Assembly (NCBI GenBank): GCA_030746455.1
Contig: JASLMQ010000729.1
Location: forward strand, 1 to 6,820
Direction: 5' to 3'
Length of the DNA stretch: 6,820 nucleotides
DNA from: Candidatus Latescibacterota bacterium
GTDB lineage: Bacteria > Latescibacterota > UBA2968 > GCA-2709665
The notes under the pieces: model-generated
Databases searched by the model: none
What the model was told of the DNA's origin: nothing
Seen by the model: the letters and a program-made list of their open reading frames with translations, nothing else
Position numbers and translations under genes: made by a program
Part shown: positions 1 through 6,213 of the stretch, in pieces
Layout: each line of letters starts with the position of its first letter
Numbering within the stretch: position 1 is the stretch's first letter

Positions 1-713
1 TAGAGCGCGGCGGGCGGCGCCGTCAGGCAGACGAAGGTGAGCAGCGCCGTGTAGCGCGTCTCGGCGGGTCCGAGCGGGCGCACGAAGAGCCACAGCAGCG
101 CGCTGAGGACGAAGAACACGGGCAGGCTGAGCGACGCCTGGTAGAGCAATAGCTTCGCCGGGTGGATGCCCTGCGTCAACCACTTGGCATAGACCTGACG
201 GGCCCCGAGAAGCAGGGCGCTGGCCAGGACCATCAGGTCGCCCGCCAGATACTGCAGGTCGCCGAGTGCGAGGGTCTCCGCGAAGATGAGAACCACCCCG
301 GTGAAGGAGACCACCATGCCGACGATCTTCAGACGGCTCAGGCGATCGCCCGGGATGGAGAGATGGGCGAACAGGGAGGTGAAGAAGGGGTAGGTAGAGA
401 TGAAGACGGTGGATCGGCCCGCCGAGGTGTAATGCGTTCCCGTGTTGAGCAGATAGATCTGGACGAGGAAGAGCAGAACGAGAAGCAGAAGCCAGCGCCT
501 CTCGGGTCCGCTGAGTCGAAGGGGAATTCCGAGCGCCAGCGACCATCCGGTGACGACGAGCCCCCCGAGCAGGAACCGGGCCCCCGCAAGGGCCAGGGGC
601 GGAATCCCCGCCAGGGCGATCTTGATGGCGACGGAGTTGCCACCCCAGAGGGTCGATGTAAGCAGGGCAAGCGCGGTCGCCTTGAGTGTGAGGCGTTCGT
701 TGAGGATCTTCAC
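1..713 (-). CDS. EamA/DMT-family transporter, 3' end cut by the window edge
   Basis: This is a multi-pass inner-membrane protein of the drug/metabolite transporter (EamA) superfamily. 237 codons are visible and no stop is reached, because the window ends inside a codon beginning TA. A GTG at 713-711 starts the frame and reads VKILNERLTLKATALALL. A typical first-helix motif follows (LWGGNSVAIK, residues 22-31). The rest alternates hydrophobic helices and short loops, with AGARFLLGG near residue 43 and STYPFFTSLFAHL near 106-118, as in EamA repeat one. LAGDLMVLASALL (about 156-168) opens the second repeat. Family members are usually about 280-310 residues, so roughly 50-70 are missing. The start overlaps the stop of the upstream gene as GTGA (713-710), which suggests translational coupling; GAGGAAA at 730-724 may be the ribosome site. 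The substrate is unknown: members export amino acids, nucleosides or other metabolites. The family is secure; the start is probable. Confidence 0.88.
   Translation of the reverse strand, partial: MKILNERLTLKATALALLTSTLWGGNSVAIKIALAGIPPLALAGARFLLGGLVVTGWSLALGIPLRLSGPERRWLLLLVLLFLVQIYLLNTGTHYTSAGRSTVFISTYPFFTSLFAHLSIPGDRLSRLKIVGMVVSFTGVVLIFAETLALGDLQYLAGDLMVLASALLLGARQVYAKWLTQGIHPAKLLLYQASLSLPVFFVLSALLWLFVRPLGPAETRYTALLTFVCLTAPPAAL
710..713 (-). other. GTGA stop/start overlap between the two minus-strand genes
   Basis: On the minus strand, bases 713-710 read GTGA. GTG is the apparent start of the EamA transporter and TGA is the stop of the DUF1648 gene. Four-base overlaps of this kind are typical of translationally coupled operon partners and support this start over later internal codons. 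Confidence 0.65.
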
Positions 714-1333
714 GAGTCGGGCGTTTCCTCGCAGGGTCTCCGCCATCGGACGACAAGGTAGCCGACGGCGAGCGTAGCCACCAGCCACCCGCCTTGGGCG
801 GTGCCCGTGAAGGTCCCCACGATACCGCATGCACCGGCGACGGCCAGCCAGGCGGCCAGCCGGCCGCGTGTGACGCGGGCCGGAGCGAGTGAGTCAGCGA
901 CGCGCGCGAGCGCTGGCGGCTCGCCCGCGTGGATGCAGTCGGCCAAGATCAGGATCAGCAGGGAGATCGCCCCGATCAGGAAGTTGGCCTGGCCAGAGAA
1001 CCAGCCCAGGCCGATTCCGAGCGACAGAAGGTGCGCGTAGCCGAACAGCAGAACGGCACCGTTCCGGAACCGGTCGTAGAGACCGATCTCTTTGAGCTGA
1101 CGGACACGACGCTTGTCCGCATAGGGGATGAGGCGGAAGAAGACGTACACGAGGGCCATCGCTCCGGGCAGGAGGTAGGCCCCGATATCCTTACGGAGCT
1201 CCCCGTCCACGCGGCCGTCCATGCCCCAGTGGACCGGGATCCGGGAGGGAAGGTGATCGTAAGCCAGGAATGAGCCCACGACGGCCAGAAGGGTTGCTGA
1301 TATGGGGATGATATCACGCTGGAAAAGGCGCAT
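710..1333 (-). CDS. DUF1648 domain membrane protein (SdpI-related N-terminal half)
   Basis: This 207-residue membrane protein has about six predicted membrane segments (about 8-26, 50-68, 91-112, 117-135, 159-178 and 180-197). After the first helix it carries the DUF1648 signature LPSRIPVHWGMDGRVDG (residues 28-44), seen in SdpI-like proteins of the Bacillus toxin-immunity type and in many uncharacterised bacterial membrane proteins. The usual SdpI C-terminal signature (a conserved Arg-Thr-Pro-Trp loop after the fourth helix) is not visible. That position instead holds a divergent hydrophilic loop (about 134-157, HAGEPPALARVADSLAPARV). It should therefore not be called an immunity protein. 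The ATG start at 1333 has no strong ribosome site, only a weak purine stretch upstream. The stop overlaps the GTG start of the EamA transporter gene, so the two are probably co-transcribed. The function is unknown. The family call is firm and the role is open. Confidence 0.8.
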   Translation of the reverse strand: MRLFQRDIIPISATLLAVVGSFLAYDHLPSRIPVHWGMDGRVDGELRKDIGAYLLPGAMALVYVFFRLIPYADKRRVRQLKEIGLYDRFRNGAVLLFGYAHLLSLGIGLGWFSGQANFLIGAISLLILILADCIHAGEPPALARVADSLAPARVTRGRLAAWLAVAGACGIVGTFTGTAQGGWLVATLAVGYLVVRWRRPCEETPDS

Positions 1334-1383
1334 CGGGCAGACCCGTAGGGGTACCGGTGCGTGGCAATTTGGGGGGTGATTAT
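1334..1383. promoter_or_regulatory. 50-base divergent spacer between the DUF1648 and TPR-parvulin genes
   Basis: Only 50 bases separate the two divergent start codons, so the promoters for both directions must lie here or inside the opposing genes. The spacer contains GGGTACCGG near 1349-1357 and the plus-strand ribosome site at its right end. I could not assign a convincing -35/-10 pair in either direction; no consensus box is present at normal spacing. Promoter function is inferred from gene orientation only. Confidence 0.35.
1371..1380 (+). promoter_or_regulatory. Ribosome binding site that decides the TPR-parvulin start
   Basis: GGGGGGTGAT resembles the GGAGGTGAT anti-Shine-Dalgarno partner. 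Its last G of the G-run lies seven bases before the ATG at 1384. The in-frame GTG at 1357 has no comparable site, and this ribosome site would lie inside its coding sequence. The ATG is therefore preferred. Confidence 0.7.
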
Positions 1384-2952
1384 ATGGGCAAGGGCAAGTT
1401 GTGTCAAGGGAATAAGCCGATCGACCTCCAGGACCGGATCCTGCGAGCCACCGGGTTCTGGATGGCCGCGGCCCTGGTTCTGCTGGGCGCCGCGCGCGGC
1501 CTGGAGGCCAGGGACTTCGCTCTAGAGATCGAGGCGCTCCTGCAGCGCTCCCAGGTCGACTCGGCCGTAGCGGTTGCGACCGCCTTCGGCGAGGCCTATC
1601 CGGACAGCGGGGCGCCCCGCGGGCTTCTGGGCATGCTCTATGCGGAGACGGGCCGTATCGATGAGGCCGTGGCTGCGTTTCGCAAGGCGATCGAGCTGGA
1701 GCCCGGGGTCGAGGAGGGTTACGGGGCCCTGGCCATGCTGCACGCCAGGATCGGCCAACGCCAGGCGGCGATCGACGTGCTCAACAGGGGGCTCGAGCAG
1801 TGCTCTGGATCCCCTCGCCTCCTGATGGTGCGGGCGGCTGTCTACGGCGACATGGGTAGGACCGAGCAGTCTGCCTCCGATTTCGAGGAGGTCATCCGCC
1901 GGCAGCCGGGCAATGTGGAGGCCTACACCAACCTGGCGATGCTCCACGGGGTGTCGAAGTCCTACGACCAGGCCATCGAGGTGCTCGAGAGGGGGCTCCG
2001 GGCCGATCCGGGCAATGCGGCGCTCCTCGTGAATCAGGGCGGGATCTATCACTCGATGGGGCGGACGGATGCGGCGTTCGAGGCTTACCGCAGGGCCACG
2101 GCGGCTGCACCGAACGATCCTCAGGTCTATCGAGCGCTGGGCTTCATGGCCGCGGAGTCGGACTCGGTTGGCAAGGCCGTTGCGGCCTGGCAGAAGACGC
2201 TCGAGCTGAATCCCGGTGATCTGGAGGTCCGGATGTATCTCGCCCGGGTGTACATGGGCCAGGGCCGGCTGGAGGAAGCGCTCGCGGAGTTCAGCACCGT
2301 GGTGGACCAGGCCCCGGACACGGTCCCGGCTCACTTCGCCCTGGCCCAGCTCTACGGCCAGAAGGGCGACCTGGAACGCTCGAGAGCGGCGTTCGAAACG
2401 ACGGTCCGGCTCGCGCCGGACTGGGTGGAGCCATACAAGAGCCTCGGCCTGCTCCTGCTGAGCCAGCAGCGGGCCGATACGGCACTGGCGGTCTACGTGA
2501 AGGCGAGAGAGTTGAGCCCAAAGGACGCGGGCATCCACAACAACATCGGGTTCATCCACACGATGCTCGGGAACCTGCGGGAAGCCAAGGTGGCCTACGA
2601 AGCGGCCGTGGAGGTAAGCCCGGACGCCGCAACGTTGAAGGACGCACAGGCCAATCTGGAGATCGTAGAGGCGGTGATGGCCGGGAAGCTGCGGGTGCGG
2701 CACATTCTCGTGCGAACCGAGACGGAGGCTCAGGAGATCCTTGCAAAGCTGCAGGCCGGGGGAGACTTCGTCGAGCTTGCGAGGCAGCACTCGACGGATC
2801 CCTCGGCAGAGGACGGAGGCAATCTCGGCTTCTTCTCCCCGGGTGACATGCACCCCGCCTTCGAGGAGGCGGTCACCCCGCTGGAGGTCGGCCAGCTCAG
2901 CGGCGTGGTCAAGACGCCCCTGGGCTATCACATCATCCTGCGCATCAACTAG
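1384..2952 (+). CDS. Secreted ten-TPR protein with C-terminal parvulin (PPIC) prolyl isomerase domain
   Basis: This is a predicted periplasmic chaperone or scaffold of 522 residues, counted from the ATG at 1384. Residues 1-42 look like a signal peptide: a basic N-region, the hydrophobic stretch FWMAAALVLLGAA, and possible cleavage after GLEA. Residues about 75-414 form ten tandem TPRs with exact 34-residue spacing. The turn proline recurs at 107, 175, 209, 243, 277, 311, 345, 379 and 413, and only the second repeat lacks it (Ser at 141). Residues about 435-522 are a complete parvulin domain (VRHILV ... GGNLGFFSPGDM ... LGYHII). The residues matching the parvulin active site are present: His440, Asp472 (Cys or Asp in the family), Met489, Phe493 and His516. 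It should therefore catalyse cis/trans prolyl isomerisation, with the TPRs binding clients or partners. The protein ends just after the fold. A hairpin terminator follows, so it is probably its own transcription unit. The domain calls are firm; the client is unknown. A longer GTG-started form (1357, 531 residues) is possible. Confidence 0.93.
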   Translation: MGKGKLCQGNKPIDLQDRILRATGFWMAAALVLLGAARGLEARDFALEIEALLQRSQVDSAVAVATAFGEAYPDSGAPRGLLGMLYAETGRIDEAVAAFRKAIELEPGVEEGYGALAMLHARIGQRQAAIDVLNRGLEQCSGSPRLLMVRAAVYGDMGRTEQSASDFEEVIRRQPGNVEAYTNLAMLHGVSKSYDQAIEVLERGLRADPGNAALLVNQGGIYHSMGRTDAAFEAYRRATAAAPNDPQVYRALGFMAAESDSVGKAVAAWQKTLELNPGDLEVRMYLARVYMGQGRLEEALAEFSTVVDQAPDTVPAHFALAQLYGQKGDLERSRAAFETTVRLAPDWVEPYKSLGLLLLSQQRADTALAVYVKARELSPKDAGIHNNIGFIHTMLGNLREAKVAYEAAVEVSPDAATLKDAQANLEIVEAVMAGKLRVRHILVRTETEAQEILAKLQAGGDFVELARQHSTDPSAEDGGNLGFFSPGDMHPAFEEAVTPLEVGQLSGVVKTPLGYHIILRIN

Positions 2953-2980
2953 CTGTCCACCGGCGAGGGATCAACAGACC

Positions 2981-3020
2981 GAGAGGGCAACAGCGAGTCT
3001 GGCTGTCGCCCTCTCTTTGT
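2981..3020 (+). terminator. Rho-independent terminator after the TPR-parvulin gene
   Basis: GAGAGGGC (2981-2988) pairs perfectly with GCCCTCTC (3008-3015). After one A-C mismatch, ACAGC (2990-2994) pairs with GCTGT (3002-3006), closing a seven-base loop (2995-3001). TTTGT follows (3016-3020). The 13 paired positions and short T-tract fit an intrinsic terminator 28 bases beyond the stop codon. The T-tract is short, so its efficiency is uncertain. Confidence 0.75.
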
Positions 3021-3080
3021 GCCCCACCGAGGCGTCGATGGAGATGGGGGGTGCCGCCGTCGACCGCGAGCCGATGTGGC

Positions 3081-3096
3081 TGGCACACAATTCGCA
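3081..3096 (+). promoter_or_regulatory. Putative sigma-54 (RpoN) -24/-12 promoter for the tolC-like operon
   Basis: TGGCAC (3081-3086), preceded by C, matches the -24 element exactly. TCGCA (3092-3096) matches the -12 element TTGCA with one mismatch. The invariant GG (3082-3083) and GC (3094-3095) have the strict sigma-54 spacing (TGGCAC-N5-TTGCA layout). Transcription would start near 3107, giving an untranslated leader of about 117-132 bases before the likely start codon. The site lies after the terminator of the preceding gene and faces the TolC-family gene. Sigma-54 promoters need an enhancer-binding activator; I could not identify its upstream sites. The match is seen directly, and use of the promoter is inferred. 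Confidence 0.6.
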
Positions 3097-3207
3097 ATTC
3101 TCTGTGTAGCCACGGCACATGTCGGGGCCGTGTCCAGGATATCTTAATGATTTTAATAGTGTTTATGCGGTGCGACGTGCTGTCTGTGAGGGGGCCGGGG
3201 ACGTTGT

Positions 3208-3215
3208 GAGGGAGA
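3208..3215 (+). promoter_or_regulatory. Ribosome binding site supporting a TTG start at 3224
   Basis: GAGGGAGA lies eight bases before an in-frame TTG at 3224-3226, which is good spacing. The same site is 23 bases before the ATG at 3239, too far for direct use, and it lies downstream of the ATG at 3119. It argues for TTG, although TTG is a weak start codon. Confidence 0.45.
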
Positions 3216-3223
3216 CCTGTACG

Positions 3224-4612
3224 TTGCAGATTCACCACATGTGTATCAGAAATTCACAACATCGGCCTCGTTGGTGTGCCATCTGGGTGGTGATCCTGGC
3301 TCTGGCGGTGGCAAATCCCTTCAGTGGATCCCACGCTGCCGAGCAGGTAGCCGGCCAAGACCTGAGGACGGTTGTGGCTCGCGCCCTGAACGCGAGTCCG
3401 GCCATTCGGGCGGCCGAGGTCGATCTGAAGATCGCCGAGGCCGACCTGGCACGCGCCAGGGCGGCTCGTTTTCTGCCCAGGTTCGAGCTGACCTGGATCG
3501 TCGGCCCGTCCCCCGAGGCCCGGGGGAACGCCCTCCTGGGAGAAACGGATCTGGGCAGCCTGAGTGCCTTCACCCGGGCGGAGGCCACGCTGATCCAGCC
3601 TCTGTTTACCTTTGGCAAGCTGAAGGCCGCGGAGGATGCCGCCTCGGGGGGCATCGAAGCTCGCGACGCGGGGCTGACCCGAGCCAGACACGATCTGGAG
3701 CTCAAGGTCGCGGAGGCCTACTACGGGCTTCAGCTGATGGATGCGCTCTGGTCTCTGGCGGAGGAAGCGCGGAACGAGATCTCGAAGGCGAGGAAGACGG
3801 TCGACGACGCCCTGGAGGAAGACACCGGGGACTATACATTCACGGATCTGGCCAAGATCGACCGGTTCGTCTACGACGTGGTGGAGAACGCCAACAAGGT
3901 CCAGAAGGGCCGGAGCCTATCGGTCTCCGCGTTGAGAATGCTGACCGGACAGATGGAATCGGACACCGGCGAGTTGGCGCCCGGTCCTCTGAAGCCGGTC
4001 GAGATCGAGATTCTGCCGATCGATACCTATCTGGAACGCGCCTCGACCCGGCCGGACCTGAGGCAGCTCCAGGCCGGTATCGGGGTTCGGGCCGCGCAGG
4101 TCCGGGCGCACCGAAGCGATCTCTACCCCCAGATCTTCCTGGGAGGACAGCTCAAGTACAGCTACGCTCCCAACCGGGATGATCAAGAGAGCCCTTTCGC
4201 GCGGGACGACTTCAACTTCCTGCACGGAGGCGCCGTCGTCGGATTCCGCCAGAACCTCTCCTTCGGAGGCACCGCCGCGAAGGTACGGAAGGCGAGGCTG
4301 GAGCATCAGAAGCTCCTGCACCTGGGTCGGCTGGCCCGCAAGGGGGCAGAGCTGGAGATCGAGAAGGCCTACCGAACGCTGCGCGAGGCGCAGTCGAATA
4401 TGCTGGCAGCGGAGAAGGCCGTAAAGGCCACGCGTCGCTGGTTCGTCTCCGCAAGAGACGGGTTCAACGCCGGGCTGGAAGAGTCCGGAGAGTTGCTCGA
4501 CGCCGTAAAGGAGTACAGCATTATCCGCGCCAAGTATCACGGTGCGGTTTTCGCCTACAACCGCGCCTGGGTAAGTCTGCAAAGGGCTACAGGGAAGTCG
4601 CTGGTGGATTGA
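3224..4612 (+). CDS. TolC-family outer-membrane channel protein
   Basis: This is a predicted outer-membrane efflux/secretion channel of the OEP (TolC) family. Such proteins form trimeric channels that receive substrate from an inner-membrane pump and an adaptor. From the TTG at 3224 it has 462 residues, normal for the family. Residues 1-38 form a signal peptide: basic N-region, core CAIWVVILALAVA, likely cleavage after GSHA. The two TolC repeats are clear. Repeat one has a long helix with LNASPAIRAAE and IQPLFTFGKLKAAEDA (strand and turn, QPLFTFGK at about 125-132). Repeat two opens at RPDLRQLQAGIGVRAAQVRA (RPDL about 276-279) and has the matching RQNLSFGGTAAKVRKA (about 352-367). The end YNRAWVSLQRATG is the usual closing helix. 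Other possible starts are ATG 3239 (457 residues) and ATG 3119. The last would add a 35-residue lead before the signal peptide and sits only about 12 bases after the predicted transcript start, so it is unlikely. Sixteen bases separate it from the next gene: same operon. No pump or adaptor gene is in view. Confidence 0.92.
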   Translation: MQIHHMCIRNSQHRPRWCAIWVVILALAVANPFSGSHAAEQVAGQDLRTVVARALNASPAIRAAEVDLKIAEADLARARAARFLPRFELTWIVGPSPEARGNALLGETDLGSLSAFTRAEATLIQPLFTFGKLKAAEDAASGGIEARDAGLTRARHDLELKVAEAYYGLQLMDALWSLAEEARNEISKARKTVDDALEEDTGDYTFTDLAKIDRFVYDVVENANKVQKGRSLSVSALRMLTGQMESDTGELAPGPLKPVEIEILPIDTYLERASTRPDLRQLQAGIGVRAAQVRAHRSDLYPQIFLGGQLKYSYAPNRDDQESPFARDDFNFLHGGAVVGFRQNLSFGGTAAKVRKARLEHQKLLHLGRLARKGAELEIEKAYRTLREAQSNMLAAEKAVKATRRWFVSARDGFNAGLEESGELLDAVKEYSIIRAKYHGAVFAYNRAWVSLQRATGKSLVD

Positions 4613-4628
4613 TACACTGGGGGAGACT

Positions 4629-6095
4629 ATGGTAGATCAGGCTGTCATAATAGCCGCTGGAAAAGGGAGTCGCCTCAACGGAAGTGGAGGAGGACGGCCC
4701 AAGCCGCTTGTGAAGGTCGCCGGGGTCGAGCTTCTCAAGAGGACCCTGCTCTCGGCCGAACGCGCCGGGATCGACCGATTCGTGGTGGTCATCGGCTACC
4801 GTGGCGATGAGATCCGGGAGGCCATCGCGTCTGATCCACAGATCGGTGTCGAGATCGAGTGGGTCGAGAATCCCAACTGGGAACGGGGGAATGGCCTTTC
4901 CGTCCTCCGGGCACGCGACCACGTGGACGGACCCTTCGTGTTGATGATGGCCGACCATCTGTTCGATCCACAGGCACTCACGAAGCTACGCCATTTCTCG
5001 TTGGGCGCGGAAGAGGCCGCGCTCTGTGTGGACCGGGACCTCGATGCCATTCCCGATATGGACGACGCCACGAAGGTCTGGCTGGATGGGGAACACATCG
5101 CGGAGATCGGGAAGGAGATCGGGTCCTACAACGCCGTGGACACGGGCCTGTTCCTGTGCAACGGCTCCCTCTTCAGGGCCCTGGACCAGTCCGTCAAGGC
5201 GGGCGAGGAATCGCTCTCCGGCGGCGTCCGGATTCTGGCTGAAGAGGGGAATATGCGTGCCGTTGATATCGACGGTCTGTTCTGGCAGGATGTCGACACC
5301 CCCGAGGCTCTGCGTTGCGCCGAAGCGTCTCTCATCGCCAACCTTGGGAAGCCGACCGACGGCCTGGTCGCCCGACACCTGAACCGCAAGGTTTCCACAC
5401 GGATCAGCCGTCTGCTCGTCCGAACGCCGATCACGCCCAGCCAGATCTCGATCGCTACGATGGTGCTCAGCTTCGTGGCTACCTGGTTCATCGCATCAGG
5501 GGATTACTTCCGCCTGGCTCTTGGGGGCCTGCTCTTCCAGTTCGCCTCCATTCTGGACGGCTGCGACGGCGAGGTGGCCAAGCTCAAGTTCCTCAGTTCC
5601 CGTTCCGGCGAGTGGCTGGATACGCTGGCCGACAACGTATCGTATTTCGTCTATTTCTTCGGCATAACCTACGGTATGTACCGGCTGACGGGTGAGGGTC
5701 ACCTCCTCACGATCGGATGGGCCGCCCTGGCGATGGACGTTCTGAGCATATCTCTGATCACGCTGTACCTCAGACACATCGGTTCCGGGAGCATCGTCAG
5801 CTTCAACATGGCGTTCTCCGAGGAGGTGCCGAAGGAACGGCAGGGCTGGTTCCACCGCTTCTGCTGCTCGGTCAAGTTCGGGGTCCGGCGCGACTTCTTC
5901 GCGGCGGTGTACTGTGTCGTTGCGCTGGCCGGTCGACTCGACGTGATCTACTGGACGTTCCTCGTGGGTTCCGTCCTGTTTTGCTCCGGCGTGTTTGCCT
6001 ATGCGGGCTATATGCTGCGAATGCGCGGCGCCTGGCCCGAGGCATCCCCGGCCGAGGTCGAGGCCGAGAAGCTGGTATCCGGTAAGGCCGACTAA
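4629..6095 (+). CDS. Fused nucleotidyltransferase / CDP-alcohol phosphatidyltransferase (IPCT/DIPPS type)
   Basis: This is a bifunctional enzyme of 488 residues. Residues 1 to about 235 are a cytosolic sugar-nucleotidyltransferase-like domain. It has AAGKGSRL (9-16) with RPKPLVKV (23-30) for nucleotide binding, MMADH with Asp109 as the likely metal ligand, NAVDTG (168-173) and FWQDVDTPEAL (218-228). Residues about 245-470 are a membrane CDP-alcohol phosphatidyltransferase, entered by LNRKVSTRISRLL and RTPITPSQIS. Its metal motif keeps exact family spacing: Asp310, Asp313-Gly314, Ala317, Gly327, Asp331 and Asp335. The usual Arg after Ala317 is Lys318. About five or six membrane segments follow. 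This order matches the archaeal and thermophile enzyme that makes CDP-inositol from CTP and inositol-1-phosphate and transfers the inositol phosphate to an acceptor (di-myo-inositol phosphate synthesis). In this genome the polyol and acceptor are unproven; a lipid acceptor is possible. GGGGGAG lies just before the ATG with tight spacing. Confidence 0.9.
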   Translation: MVDQAVIIAAGKGSRLNGSGGGRPKPLVKVAGVELLKRTLLSAERAGIDRFVVVIGYRGDEIREAIASDPQIGVEIEWVENPNWERGNGLSVLRARDHVDGPFVLMMADHLFDPQALTKLRHFSLGAEEAALCVDRDLDAIPDMDDATKVWLDGEHIAEIGKEIGSYNAVDTGLFLCNGSLFRALDQSVKAGEESLSGGVRILAEEGNMRAVDIDGLFWQDVDTPEALRCAEASLIANLGKPTDGLVARHLNRKVSTRISRLLVRTPITPSQISIATMVLSFVATWFIASGDYFRLALGGLLFQFASILDGCDGEVAKLKFLSSRSGEWLDTLADNVSYFVYFFGITYGMYRLTGEGHLLTIGWAALAMDVLSISLITLYLRHIGSGSIVSFNMAFSEEVPKERQGWFHRFCCSVKFGVRRDFFAAVYCVVALAGRLDVIYWTFLVGSVLFCSGVFAYAGYMLRMRGAWPEASPAEVEAEKLVSGKAD

Positions 6096-6213
6096 GAACC
6101 GCAACCGGGCGTGGCGTCGGGAACTTCGCGGCCCTGCACCAGTCTAAGGAGGCAGGAGGGCGTGCTGTAGAGCCGCCGTGCGTGTAAGGGTGCAGCCGGG
6201 AAAGGTAATAGAG
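6096..6213. other. 118-base spacer before the mlaC-like gene
   Basis: The spacer has no terminator-like hairpin, so read-through from the fusion enzyme gene is likely. It contains two strong ribosome-site sequences, AAGGAGG (6146-6152) and AGGAGGG (6154-6160), that precede no long gene. They are followed by GTG-CTG-TAG (6162-6170), a two-codon frame. CTGCACC (6134-6140) and GGTGCAG (6189-6195) could pair across a 48-base loop; this may be chance. No sigma-54 or sigma-70 promoter is convincing here. Confidence 0.4.

Larger units (their letters stand above)
2953..3223. other. Non-coding control region between the TPR-parvulin and tolC-like genes
   Basis: This 271-base gap holds the terminator and the sigma-54-like site described separately. 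It also has a six-base inverted repeat, CACGGC (3111-3116) and GCCGTG (3127-3132), at the predicted start of the transcript, and an AT-rich block (3139-3167) that stands out from the GC-rich surroundings. The block contains TTAAT twice (3144-3148 and 3153-3157). I find no convincing gene on either strand: the open frames crossing it lack ribosome sites and run through the terminator and promoter. Confidence 0.6.

Noticed and set aside
162..761. 199-codon plus-strand frame at the left end
   Set aside because: It is very rich in Gly, Glu, Arg and Gln with no domain. The minus strand over the same bases encodes an evident EamA transporter.
1621..2640. Repeated DNA within the TPR region considered as a tandem nucleotide repeat
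   Set aside because: Similarity is at the protein level with a 34-residue period; the nucleotide copies are strongly diverged and fully explained by TPR coding.
1522..2931. 469-codon open frame antisense to the TPR-parvulin gene
   Set aside because: It is the mirror of a GC-rich repeat gene with strong codon bias. It has no ribosome site, no recognisable domain and a composition rich in Arg, His and Leu; the opposite strand encodes clear TPR and parvulin domains.
3139..3167. AT-rich block considered as a sigma-70 promoter
   Set aside because: Several -10-like hexamers occur, but none has an acceptable -35 at 16-18 bases; kept only as an AT-rich leader.
2945..3238. 97-codon minus-strand frame over the intergenic region
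   Set aside because: It runs through the terminator and the sigma-54-like site, has no family features and has no ribosome site.
3119..3238. N-terminal extension of the TolC-family protein from the ATG at 3119
   Set aside because: It would place 35 hydrophilic residues before the signal peptide, has no ribosome site, and begins only about 12 bases after the predicted transcript start.
6134..6195. Seven-base inverted repeat as a terminator between the fusion gene and mlaC
   Set aside because: The loop is 48 bases and there is no T-tract; a seven-base match in GC-rich DNA is plausible by chance.
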